DNA from: Entomospira nematocerorum
Lineage (GTDB): Bacteria > Spirochaetota > Spirochaetia > WRBN01
NCBI RefSeq assembly: GCF_028748105.1
Contig: NZ_CP118168.1
Location: 1,116,001 to 1,180,000 of the forward strand
Length of the DNA: 64,000 nucleotides
Direction: 5' to 3'
Positions within the stretch are counted from its first letter, which is position 1. Each line of letters opens with the position of its first letter. Below are positions 8,748 to 16,986 of the stretch, piece by piece. The translations under genes were made by a program, and so were the position numbers. Below the pieces are notes generated by a model. It saw nothing but the letters and a program-made list of their open reading frames with translations. It was not told the DNA's origin and ran no database searches.

Positions 8748-10097
8748 ATGCACTATGAAAACGTTGCAACGCATTTATTAACATCATTAGGTGGGGGACA
8801 TAATCTTGTCTCATTGATCAATTGTATTACACGTTTAAGGATAGAATTTCATGATGAATCCAAAATTGATCGCCAGCAATTAGAGAGCATGCCAGAGATT
8901 ATTCAGTTGGTATGGCAAGAGAATAATGGACTTCATATTGTTCTTGGCCCAGGGCATGCACAGCGAGTCAGAGAGATCATGAGTTCTTTAATGGAACAAG
9001 AATTAACGCCTAAAAAGGATAATAAACACCATAAAACTCATACTATTAGTGCATATGCACAATATAGCTTGAAGAAGATTAGCGCAATTTTTATACCTAT
9101 TCTTCCAGTTGTTATTCTAGTTGGTGTATTGAGTACCATCATGTCCCTGGTATCCAATCGAGCAGCAGAGGCATCCATTGGCCATAGTGCGACAGTCATT
9201 ATGGAGGCTTTTCACTATTCTTTTTTTAGTGCACTCATCTCTGTTTTTATTGGATTTTATGCGACAAAAGAATTTGGAGGAACTCCCGTTATTGGAGCTC
9301 TTTTGACCTTTATTCTTATTGAAGCATCTCTCTTAAAAGAAAATATGGTGTTTAGTGGTGTTCTAGTGGTATTAATGACGAGTCTTGTTTTATCACAATT
9401 AGAGATCAGAATTCGAAAGCGTATGCCCTCAACTTTAGATTTGGCCCTTACTAACCTTATCAGTTTCTCTCTTGCATTACTCATTGGCTTGTTTGTATTT
9501 ACCCCATTAGCAAAATTTATGGGGATACTTTTTAGTAAGTCAATGTTATTGACGGTTTATAGTGATATTGCTATTGTTCGCATGATGACTGGGTTTATGG
9601 CTGCAGCTCTTTTTTTACCCATGATTATGAGAGGATATCATCATATTATGGTTATTATCTATCTACTAGAGATGCAGTACTTCCAAAGTATTAGCCTCTT
9701 TATGGTTTTAGCGATGGCTGGAGCGAGTCAAATTGGAATGGCATTGGCACTACTTTATAAAGCTAAGAAGGTAGAAAACTGGGGATTCGTTGCAGCTACT
9801 CAGAAGAGTATTGTGAGTGCTCTACTGGGTGCTGGAGAGTCCTTGATGTACCGCATTACATCCCCATTAAAGGAGCATGTTACATGGATGATCGGAGTTG
9901 GTGCGGGATTTGGTGGAGCATGGATCTTGTTTCAGCAGATTGCGGCTAATAGCTGGGGACTATCGGGATTTTTTGCATTGTTATTTATCCCAACATGGTC
10001 TAGTATGTTACTATATCTTGTCGGGTATGGAATTGCGGTAGTCATGGGCTTTATTGTCACAATGATCTTCGCTAAGCGATGGTTAGTGAGAGAGTAA
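8748..10097 (+). CDS. PTS EIIBC permease, glucose-family (MurP-like)
   Basis: Phosphotransferase permease of 449 residues with an EIIB domain at the N-terminus and an EIIC membrane domain after it. Cys26 in INCITRLR is the phosphorylated cysteine of glucose-family EIIB. The EIIC part has about ten membrane segments. Its GAGESLMYRITSPL segment corresponds to the GxGEPLIYGVTLPL substrate loop of N-acetylmuramic acid or trehalose/sucrose-type permeases, but the Pro and Gly are changed, so the substrate is uncertain. There is no EIIA domain and no MurQ-like etherase nearby. An AAGGAGAGG lies six bases before the ATG. It is followed after 6 bp by a lipoprotein gene. Confidence 0.83.
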   Translation: MHYENVATHLLTSLGGGHNLVSLINCITRLRIEFHDESKIDRQQLESMPEIIQLVWQENNGLHIVLGPGHAQRVREIMSSLMEQELTPKKDNKHHKTHTISAYAQYSLKKISAIFIPILPVVILVGVLSTIMSLVSNRAAEASIGHSATVIMEAFHYSFFSALISVFIGFYATKEFGGTPVIGALLTFILIEASLLKENMVFSGVLVVLMTSLVLSQLEIRIRKRMPSTLDLALTNLISFSLALLIGLFVFTPLAKFMGILFSKSMLLTVYSDIAIVRMMTGFMAAALFLPMIMRGYHHIMVIIYLLEMQYFQSISLFMVLAMAGASQIGMALALLYKAKKVENWGFVAATQKSIVSALLGAGESLMYRITSPLKEHVTWMIGVGAGFGGAWILFQQIAANSWGLSGFFALLFIPTWSSMLLYLVGYGIAVVMGFIVTMIFAKRWLVRE

Positions 10098-10103
10098 CTG
10101 TTG

Positions 10104-10679
10104 ATGATTTCGAGGAGACAATTTTATTATCTAATTGTTATTATCGTGGGACTATCGGGATGCTTTGGCTCTTCTAATGTGTATATGCTTGACAAACGTA
10201 ACTTAGACCAACAAGAAGTAAAGCGTATTTATGAAGAAGTTCACATATTAAATACACTGCTAGAAGAACATATTCTGCATGTCTATAGTAACAGTATCAG
10301 AGTAGATGTTATTGATGAGTGGATAAGTTTTTATGCATTAGAGATTGAACCTCATTTATCCGATGATGCTTGGAGTATATATGAATTTTGGCTGACAACG
10401 TGGACTAGTCTTCTCATCCAGAATAACGATCTCAATATATTGATCCAGAACGGCAAGGATCCAATTTCTTTTTATTACTTTATTCGTATGATGTCTCTAT
10501 TAAAGGAAAAAAATCAATTTTGGAGCGAGATATTTTCTCCGACATGGGAAAATCTAGCAGAGGAGGATATTATCTTTCTTCTAGATGAAATGAATGCAAA
10601 AATATCACATATTTTAGAGTATGCTTATAGTCTCAATTCTGTTGTAGATATACTAGAGGATTCTGTCTCTACGAGATAG
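10104..10679 (+). CDS. Putative lipoprotein of unknown function
   Basis: The 191-residue product starts with a basic, hydrophobic signal segment ending in the lipobox LSGC, so it should be lipid-anchored at the cell surface or in the periplasm after cleavage before the cysteine near residue 20. The rest is acidic and predicted helical, with no domain I recognise. It lies 6 bp after the PTS permease, so the two are probably co-transcribed and might share a role in sugar or cell-wall fragment uptake. The ATG at 10104 is preferred over a TTG just before it. Its last 55 bp overlap the convergent GNAT gene. Confidence 0.7.
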   Translation: MISRRQFYYLIVIIVGLSGCFGSSNVYMLDKRNLDQQEVKRIYEEVHILNTLLEEHILHVYSNSIRVDVIDEWISFYALEIEPHLSDDAWSIYEFWLTTWTSLLIQNNDLNILIQNGKDPISFYYFIRMMSLLKEKNQFWSEIFSPTWENLAEEDIIFLLDEMNAKISHILEYAYSLNSVVDILEDSVSTR

Positions 10680-11230
10680 CCTCTGTATTGAGGTATCTGT
10701 GGTTTAAAATTATATTGATAAAAAAGAAAGGTAACCCATATATTTTTGGGAATCCAAAATTCTTTGTAACAATACTGATATTGTAATCCTAATTTACGCA
10801 TAACACGTCCACTGTTAGGATTTTTCATATCATGAGTGGCTGTGATAAAGGGGAATTGCATCATTTTCAAGTGACGCATCAGCGCTATACCGGCTTCGTG
10901 TATAAATCCTTGATACCAGTATGCAGGCGCCAACGCGTAGCCTAAATCATTACTTTTCCCGATGTTAGAGAGTATGATGTAACCAATCCATGCTCCACTA
11001 TGCTTTTCTTCAATTGCATAGTAATAAGCAACATCTTTCGTATAGTACGGGAGAATGACCTGATAAAGATGGCGATAGACGTGTTCTAACGTTTGAAAGG
11101 GAAACCGAGGGATAAATTGCATTGCCTGAGCATCACTATATAGATCCCACATATGCGGAACATCTTTCTCGCTGAATTTACGTAGAATAAGTCGTTTTGT
11201 CTCTAGTGTTGGTGTATTATCCTTCCTCAT
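10625..11230 (-). CDS. GNAT-family N-acetyltransferase (RimJ/RimL-like)
   Basis: Protein of 201 residues with the GNAT layout of ribosomal-protein acetyltransferases: N-terminal TPTLETKRLILRKFSEKD, a central WIGYIILS strand, a LGYALAPAYWYQGFIHEAG segment (substitute for the acetyl-CoA loop) and NPNSGRVMRKLGL near the end. It transfers acetyl from acetyl-CoA to an amine; the target is not known. The C-terminus overlaps the lipoprotein gene on the other strand by 55 bp. Confidence 0.85.
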   Translation of the reverse strand: MRKDNTPTLETKRLILRKFSEKDVPHMWDLYSDAQAMQFIPRFPFQTLEHVYRHLYQVILPYYTKDVAYYYAIEEKHSGAWIGYIILSNIGKSNDLGYALAPAYWYQGFIHEAGIALMRHLKMMQFPFITATHDMKNPNSGRVMRKLGLQYQYCYKEFWIPKNIWVTFLFYQYNFKPQIPQYRGYLVETESSSISTTELRL

Positions 11231-11305
11231 AGATTACAGTATATCCTATGCTGAGAGATATCACAAGTAGAGTTTATCGGGAACACTACTTGTGATAGTG
11301 ATACA

Positions 11306-12613
11306 TTATTGTAAGAATATATACCTAGTTGTAAACATAATTGCCAACAGCACTGTCGTTAATTTGAGGTGACTAATACGCCCTGTAAGTAGTTTGATGG
11401 AGACAAAACTAATAATGCCAAAGGCTAGACCGTCACTGATGCTATAGCTTAGTGGCATCATGAGAATGACGAGAAAGGCAGGAAGAGCTTCCGTAAAATC
11501 ATGAAGATCAATTTCTAAAATAGGAGTTAGCATCATAAGTCCTACTAAAATAAGTGCTGGACTTGTTGCTGCCATGGGTACCATAAGAAATAGCGGAGAT
11601 AGAAAAAGACTCGCGAGAAAGAGTAGTGATACTGTAAGTGCGGTGAGACCAGTACGACCTCCAGCCATAACACCTGCACTACTCTCCACAAAAGTAGTGA
11701 CAGGACTACTTCCAAGCATAGCTCCTGTAGTGGTTGAGATAGCATCAGCTAAAAATGCCTCTTTCGCTTTTTTCACATTACCATTTTTATCTATGAATCC
11801 ACCTTTCATGGCAACTCCAACTAGAGTGCCAGCTGTATCAAAGATATCCACAAAGAGCATGGTAAAGAGAATGACTAACATTTCTACTGTGAAGATTTTA
11901 TTCCATTCAAACTGTAGAAAAATGGGTGCTATAGAAGCTGGCATGCTAATAATAGAGCCAGATGTTACTTGGGTTACCCCCATAGGAATACCAATAATTG
12001 TAGTAATAATAATGCCAAGTAGAAGAGCTCCCTTGATACGGAGAGACCATAATGCAGCGGTTAGAATCAAACCTATAAGTGCGAGCTGTGTCTGTGGAGT
12101 ATGAATAAGATCCCCCAGATATAAGGGTACTGTTTCTTTCGTTCCGACAGTAACAATCCCGGCATTAATGAGACCTATAAATGCTATAAAGAGTCCAATA
12201 CCAACACTGATAGCTTTACGAATCGTCATGGGTAAACTTTGAATAATGGCTTCGCGAATGCGAAATAAAGATAGAAGTATAAAGATAATTCCTTCTAAAA
12301 AGACTGCAGTTAAAGCAAATTGCCAGCTTTTACCCATTCCTATAACGATAGTAAAGGCAAAAAATGCATTTAAACCCATACCAGGTGCAAGGGCAAATGG
12401 CATGTTCGCAATGAATGCCATAAGCATGGAACCTAAAGCACTGACTAAAATGGTGGATGTCATAAGTGCAGGTAAGGGCATTCCCGTTGCACTCATGATG
12501 CTTGGATTGACAATGATGATGTAAGCCATTGTCATGAATGTGGTCAGACCGGCCAGTACCTCTTGTTTAACACTGGATTTGTTTTGCTTTAGCGCAAACA
12601 GGCGTTCTAACAT
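11306..12613 (-). CDS. Purine permease, AzgA/PbuG-type NCS2 family
   Basis: Membrane transporter of 435 residues with about 12 helices. Characteristic stretches are the N-terminal EVLAGLTTFMTMAYII, APGMGLNAFFAF, the central LFVDIFDTAGTLVGVA, and SSPVTTFVESSAGVMAGGRTG. These are hallmarks of the AzgA/PbuG branch, which takes up guanine, hypoxanthine or adenine by proton symport. It is preceded by a strong promoter (12657-12685) and a clear AGGAG. I looked for a purine riboswitch in the leader and saw none; a short inverted repeat in the promoter spacer is the more likely control site. Confidence 0.91.
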   Translation of the reverse strand: MLERLFALKQNKSSVKQEVLAGLTTFMTMAYIIIVNPSIMSATGMPLPALMTSTILVSALGSMLMAFIANMPFALAPGMGLNAFFAFTIVIGMGKSWQFALTAVFLEGIIFILLSLFRIREAIIQSLPMTIRKAISVGIGLFIAFIGLINAGIVTVGTKETVPLYLGDLIHTPQTQLALIGLILTAALWSLRIKGALLLGIIITTIIGIPMGVTQVTSGSIISMPASIAPIFLQFEWNKIFTVEMLVILFTMLFVDIFDTAGTLVGVAMKGGFIDKNGNVKKAKEAFLADAISTTTGAMLGSSPVTTFVESSAGVMAGGRTGLTALTVSLLFLASLFLSPLFLMVPMAATSPALILVGLMMLTPILEIDLHDFTEALPAFLVILMMPLSYSISDGLAFGIISFVSIKLLTGRISHLKLTTVLLAIMFTTRYIFLQ

Positions 12614-12959
12614 AGTTAACTCCTATAAAAATAGATATGGATAAAAAGAAAGACTCATTATAGTGATCTAAAGAGATCCTGTCAATTGCTGAAAAAATTC
12701 ATGATTAGAATATTATAACAGCTCATCTTTTTCCATATCTTGATATAATATGGAAATATATTTTTTTTATTTATTAAATAAAAATCAATATATATCGTAT
12801 TTTTTTATTATTTATTTATTTATTTAGTGGTTATTGAGGTTTAGTTGTGCTTTATACTCGAAATTGAATACTTGTCCCCAGAGTAAGTTATTATCTATGC
12901 TTTTCTATAGATGTTTTTCTTATAAATAAATGGAATGTTTGGGAGGAAGATTATTCATA
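12614..12959. other. 346-bp AT-rich divergent intergenic region
   Basis: This gap separates the purine permease (minus) and nrdE (plus). Besides the permease promoter it holds a very AT-rich tract with repeated TTTATT units (about 12,765-12,830). For nrdE, a TATACT at 12853-12858 with a poor TTATTG 16 bases upstream is the best promoter guess. No plausible small gene or RNA was seen; the motif CAATATATATCG around 12785 only weakly resembles an NrdR box. Confidence 0.5.
12657..12685 (-). promoter_or_regulatory. Sigma70-type promoter of the purine permease with an inverted repeat in the spacer
   Basis: On the minus strand, TTGACA (12685-12680) and TATAAT (12662-12657) are separated by exactly 17 bp. 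The spacer contains GATCT-CTTT-AGATC, an inverted repeat that would place a repressor dimer between the two elements. The consensus match makes the promoter call firm; the operator is an inference. Confidence 0.8.
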
Positions 12960-15071
12960 ATGGAAGATGCGCATAAGGGAAGTCCTTGGTTGTTACTGAA
13001 TAGTGAAATGGTTGATATGAATCGAAATATTAAGAATTTATCAAAAGATCGGGAAGCGATAGATTTATTTTTACAGGATCATGTTCAAAAGCAGAGTTAT
13101 GTCTTTGATAGTATTAAGGATCAAGTGTTATTTATGACGACACAAGGATATTATGAGTCGGGGTTTATTCAACAATACCGTGAGGAGTACATCGAGGAGA
13201 TTTTTACCTATGCACGCCAAAACTGGAAGGGATTTGGGACATTAACAGCTGCAATAAAAGCATATCAAGATTATGTTTTAAAGGAGTCAGGGACAGGAAG
13301 ATATTTAGAATCTTTTCCGGATCGTTTAAGTGTTATCGCACTATATCATGCTGATGGTAATATACAAATAGCAAGAAAAATTATCAAAAGCTTGATTCAG
13401 CAGGATTTTATTCCAGCTACACCAACATTACTCAATACGGGAAGAAGACAGAGAGGTGAATTTGTTTCTTGTTTTTTATTAGAGATGGGAGATAGCTTAA
13501 ATGATATTAATCGTACATTAGACTTTGCGGGACAATTATCGAAGATGGGAGGCGGTGTTGCTATCAATTTTTCTAATATTCGTTCGAGGGGAGAGTCGGT
13601 AAATGGCTATGATGGTGCATCAAAAGGGGTTTCTCCTCTGATGAAAGTCTTTGATGTACTTTTTCGTTATGTTGATCAACAAGGACAGCGTCCTGGAGCT
13701 GGCGTTGCCTATTTACCCGTTTTCCATGCGGATGTTTTGGAATTCTTGAGTATTAAAAAAATAAATACTGATCAAGATAGTAGGCTGACAACGTTATCAA
13801 TTGGTTTGATTATTCCTAGTAAATTTATAGAGTTATTCCATCAAAAAGAGAAGATGGCTCTCTTTGCACCGCACTCAATTTATAGAGAGTATGGTGTTAA
13901 TTTTAGTGATATCATCAGTAATTTTGATCTATGGTATGATCAACTTGTTGCGAATGTAAAAATTCCTAAAAAGTGGATTGATCCGATGATTATCTTCTCT
14001 ACATTGGCGCAGACATGGGCTCAAAGTGGGTATCCTTACATTTTCTTTATCGATAATGCAAATAGGGCTAACATGATTGATGGGAAGATTCGCCAAAGTA
14101 ATTTATGTACTGAGATTATGCAAGTGGCAAAGCCATCACGATATGGATTTTTTCATCAGCGCGAGAGTGATTCTATTGGCTCGGATATTACTTGCACATT
14201 AACATCTGGCCATATCGAAAATATGATGCAACACGATAGTATCAGTGACACGATATTTAGCTCTATGATGGTTATGAACCATGTTAATCAGGTAACGAGT
14301 ATAGATCATGTTCCATCTATTGCGAAGGGGAATCGGCAGTATCGTAGTGTGGGGTTTGGTATCATGGGGTTACATGGTTTTCTTGTAGCACATGATATGG
14401 TATATGGAAGTAGTGAAACATTAGAATTTGTAGATGTATTTTTTAATGCGGTTAATTACTGGTCTCTTCGTGTTTCGTGTGATATGGCTAAAATTCATGG
14501 AGCTTTTGATGGATTCGATAAGTCAGGATATGCTAATGGTATGTACTTCCAGAAGAGGGGGGAGATTTTGCCGAAGAGCCATAAGGTCAAGAAGATCTTT
14601 GCTGGTATCAGTGATTTACCAAAAGAGAAGGACTGGAAGTTGCTGGCTAGAGACGTTCAGACGTATGGACTTTACAATGCTTATCGTCTTGCTATAGCTC
14701 CAACAGGTTCCATTGCTTATGTGATGTCCGCAACTCCAAGTGTTACACCAGTGAAAAATGTGGTAGAAGAGAGAGTTTATAGTAAATCAAGAACCTTTTA
14801 TCCTGCACCTCATCTAGATGATCCTGCATGTGCTAATCGCTATGAAAATGCTTACGAGATCAAAAAACGTGCTGTTATTGATACGCTTGCTGTAATTCAA
14901 AAGCATATTGATCAGGGTATTTCGTTTGAATTATGCGTTCAATCTAATGACTTTCGAGCATCACATTTGATTAATACGCTTTTATATGCTCATGATAAAG
15001 GATTAAAATCTATTTATTATGTACGCATCAATAAAATGCAACTAGAGGAATGTTTATCTTGTCAAATTTAA
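12960..15071 (+). CDS. nrdE: Class Ib ribonucleotide reductase large subunit NrdE
   Basis: Catalytic subunit that reduces ribonucleoside diphosphates to deoxyribonucleotides. The 703-residue protein has the redox cysteine in VSCFLLEMGDS, the catalytic triad NLCTEI (Asn, thiyl Cys, Glu), the partner cysteine in ITCTLTSGHI, and the C-terminal redox tail CLSCQI. The PTGSIAYV and NxYRLAIAP stretches are family hallmarks. It lacks the N-terminal ATP-cone of class Ia NrdA, as expected for NrdE. I prefer the ATG at 12960, with GGAGGAAG before it, over the ATG at 12930, which would place that ribosome site inside the gene. It is 23 bp upstream of nrdF. Neither nrdI nor nrdH, usual class Ib partners, is in the window. 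Confidence 0.92.
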   Translation: MEDAHKGSPWLLLNSEMVDMNRNIKNLSKDREAIDLFLQDHVQKQSYVFDSIKDQVLFMTTQGYYESGFIQQYREEYIEEIFTYARQNWKGFGTLTAAIKAYQDYVLKESGTGRYLESFPDRLSVIALYHADGNIQIARKIIKSLIQQDFIPATPTLLNTGRRQRGEFVSCFLLEMGDSLNDINRTLDFAGQLSKMGGGVAINFSNIRSRGESVNGYDGASKGVSPLMKVFDVLFRYVDQQGQRPGAGVAYLPVFHADVLEFLSIKKINTDQDSRLTTLSIGLIIPSKFIELFHQKEKMALFAPHSIYREYGVNFSDIISNFDLWYDQLVANVKIPKKWIDPMIIFSTLAQTWAQSGYPYIFFIDNANRANMIDGKIRQSNLCTEIMQVAKPSRYGFFHQRESDSIGSDITCTLTSGHIENMMQHDSISDTIFSSMMVMNHVNQVTSIDHVPSIAKGNRQYRSVGFGIMGLHGFLVAHDMVYGSSETLEFVDVFFNAVNYWSLRVSCDMAKIHGAFDGFDKSGYANGMYFQKRGEILPKSHKVKKIFAGISDLPKEKDWKLLARDVQTYGLYNAYRLAIAPTGSIAYVMSATPSVTPVKNVVEERVYSKSRTFYPAPHLDDPACANRYENAYEIKKRAVIDTLAVIQKHIDQGISFELCVQSNDFRASHLINTLLYAHDKGLKSIYYVRINKMQLEECLSCQI

Positions 15072-15094
15072 GTATTACAAAAGGAGGATGATAT

Positions 15095-16171
15095 ATGGAC
15101 TATCTCGACAAAGAGTTAGAAGATCAAGGCAATAAGGAAGCTGATCTATTAGCACGTTTAGTGACTAGTAAGCGTACTGCAGTCAATTGGAATGCCTTAC
15201 CGAAGGATCACTTTCTATTATTGGGTTGGGAACAGTTAAAGAGTCAGTTATGGTTTGCTGAAGATGTTGCGATTTCACGTGATAAAACTGATTGGAAGAA
15301 GCTCTCAGATTATGAGAAAGATTGTTATACTAAAGGATTAGCAGTACTGACTATGCTAGATACCTATCAAGGTGACTTAGGTGCATCAACGATTGCTTTA
15401 TCGTTAGATGAAGAAGATCATCATGCAAAAGCGATTTTGAATTTTATGGCGATGACGGAGAATTTTATTCATGCAAAGTCTTATTCAAATATCTTTCAAA
15501 CCTTGCTATCACCACTAGAGGAAGAGGCTCTATTTGCTTGGGTAAATCAACAGGAGACGCCCCAAATTATTATGAATCTTGTTCTTAAGCAGTACATTGT
15601 ACTGAAAGAAGATTTAACTAATCCCGTTAAGCGCTGGAAAGCGATGGTTGCCTCGGTTTATTTGGAAACATGGTTATTTTATTCAGGATTCTTTTATCCA
15701 CTTTTTCACTCTGGACATGGTAAATTAACAGGATCAGGAGAGATTATCCACTTGATTATTCGTGATGAGCAAGTACATGGATTAGTGATTGGCATGATGT
15801 CACGATCAATTTATCAAAGTTTTGATGAGTCACTACAGCGAGAACTGCAAAATTGGGCAGTTCAATTTATGCAACAGCTATACCATTATCAAGAGCGTCT
15901 CATTTATGAGTTATTTGAGCAAGTTGGCTTAAGCCAAGAGGTACTACTGTTTACACAGTATAATGCAGATAAAGCACTCAAAAATTTAGAGCTACCAATC
16001 TATTTTGGAACCAGTCCTGATAGAGTGAATCCTTTGGTTATGAATGGCCTATTAAGCAAGTCGAAGGATGTAGATATGTTTTCGATGGTTGGTAATGGAT
16101 ATATGCATGCGACGGATCTCAGAATTAATGATGAGGATATTATTCGAAGAGGAGGAGTTCTCGATTTTTAA
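15095..16171 (+). CDS. nrdF: Class Ib ribonucleotide reductase small subunit NrdF
   Basis: Radical-generating subunit with a dimanganese or diiron centre and a tyrosyl radical. In its 358 residues the ligands can be read: Asp in TMLDTYQG, Glu and His in TENFIHAKSY (with the radical Tyr after HAKS), Glu in VYLETWLFYSGF, and Glu/His in RDEQVHG. The first Glu is four rather than three residues before the His; from memory Bacillus-type NrdF has the same spacing. A strong AAAGGAGGATG lies before the ATG. Confidence 0.92.
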   Translation: MDYLDKELEDQGNKEADLLARLVTSKRTAVNWNALPKDHFLLLGWEQLKSQLWFAEDVAISRDKTDWKKLSDYEKDCYTKGLAVLTMLDTYQGDLGASTIALSLDEEDHHAKAILNFMAMTENFIHAKSYSNIFQTLLSPLEEEALFAWVNQQETPQIIMNLVLKQYIVLKEDLTNPVKRWKAMVASVYLETWLFYSGFFYPLFHSGHGKLTGSGEIIHLIIRDEQVHGLVIGMMSRSIYQSFDESLQRELQNWAVQFMQQLYHYQERLIYELFEQVGLSQEVLLFTQYNADKALKNLELPIYFGTSPDRVNPLVMNGLLSKSKDVDMFSMVGNGYMHATDLRINDEDIIRRGGVLDF

Positions 16172-16217
16172 TGATGGTTCTATACAAGTTTCAATAAATT
16201 TGGTACAGTAAAATATA

Positions 16218-16928
16218 GTGAAAGAACCAATCATCGTAGAGATAGATGGCATAACAATTACAGTCATCTTCAAAATGATACGTCATGTTTATATTAGAAT
16301 AAAGCCTCCTATGGGAGGCATTTATATGACGGTACCTCATCGTACGTCTATTATGGAAATTCAGAGAATTTTGCAAAGAAAAAAATCATGGATATTGGAT
16401 AATCATAAGCGAATGCATTCTATTAGAATGCCCCCCACTTTAGCCTGTACTGCTGGGAATACATTCAATCTTTGGGGTAGTGTGTATCAGTTCCGCTTCA
16501 TACATGGAAGAGATCGATACTCTATAGAGGTAGATGATCAATATCTTGTGGTTAACATACCTGGTTATGAGTTGAACTGGGGGAGAGTCAACCTTATATT
16601 GCATCGCTGGTGTCTCAATCAGTTAATAAATGCGATAGAGTATTTCATTGACTTATGGAGTGCGATTCTTGGAGTTGTGGTATTGAGTTATCAAGTGCGA
16701 AAGATGAAGAGACGATGGGGTACGTGTTACTGGAGTAGAGGGCGGATCATTATTAATTATAGACTTGTACATGGTCGAAAGGAACTATTAGAGTATGTAA
16801 TTGTTCATGAAATGTTACATCTTATTGAGCATAGTCATACAAATATATTTTATACACGCATGCGAGAATTTTTTCCTAATTGGATGGAGTTAGAGGCCGA
16901 TTTAGCTATATTATCACGATGCCTGTAA
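16218..16928 (+). CDS. YgjP-like (DUF45) metallopeptidase-domain protein
   Basis: The 236-residue protein has the YgjP/WLM-type zinc peptidase motif VIVHEMLHLIEHSH (HExxH plus a downstream His), preceded by KRRWGTCYWSRGRIIINYRL, the family's characteristic W-G-S/T segment. The N-terminal half matches the family's beta-rich start (RHVYIRIKPPMGGIYMTVP). In other bacteria these genes are often near type I restriction systems; here the hsd operon is about 4 kb away. Activity and substrate are unproven. The start is GTG at 16218 without a strong ribosome site. A hairpin terminator follows. Confidence 0.85.
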   Translation: MKEPIIVEIDGITITVIFKMIRHVYIRIKPPMGGIYMTVPHRTSIMEIQRILQRKKSWILDNHKRMHSIRMPPTLACTAGNTFNLWGSVYQFRFIHGRDRYSIEVDDQYLVVNIPGYELNWGRVNLILHRWCLNQLINAIEYFIDLWSAILGVVVLSYQVRKMKRRWGTCYWSRGRIIINYRLVHGRKELLEYVIVHEMLHLIEHSHTNIFYTRMREFFPNWMELEADLAILSRCL

Positions 16929-16939
16929 TCATAATATGG

Positions 16940-16974
16940 AGCAAGGGATAGGAGTGTTCTCGCTATCCCTTGCT
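16940..16974. terminator. Bidirectional hairpin between the YgjP-like gene and the thioredoxin reductase gene
   Basis: A perfect 12-bp stem (AGCAAGGGATAG pairing with CTATCCCTTGCT) with an 11-base loop sits in the 58-bp gap between two convergent genes. The following bases (GCTTGTTTG on the plus strand) are only partly T-rich, so it is a plausible factor-independent terminator for either gene. Confidence 0.75.
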
Positions 16975-16986
16975 GCTTGTTTGACT

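Noticed and set aside
11574..12104. 176-codon plus-strand frame inside the purine permease gene
   Set aside because: Antisense shadow of a membrane protein gene, which often leaves long open frames on the other strand.
12614..12760. Purine riboswitch in the leader of the AzgA-type permease
   Set aside because: I read the minus-strand leader for the conserved purine aptamer core and did not find it; the leader after the promoter is only about 40 bases.
12780..12800. NrdR box before nrdE
   Set aside because: CAATATATATCG matches the consensus only in its AT core, and this tract is AT-rich by composition; no second box at the usual spacing.
15470..15500. One-residue shift between the Glu and His metal ligands of NrdF, suggesting an unusual metal site
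   Set aside because: The other ligands are all present, and as I recall Bacillus-type NrdF proteins have the same E-x3-H spacing, so it is ordinary variation.
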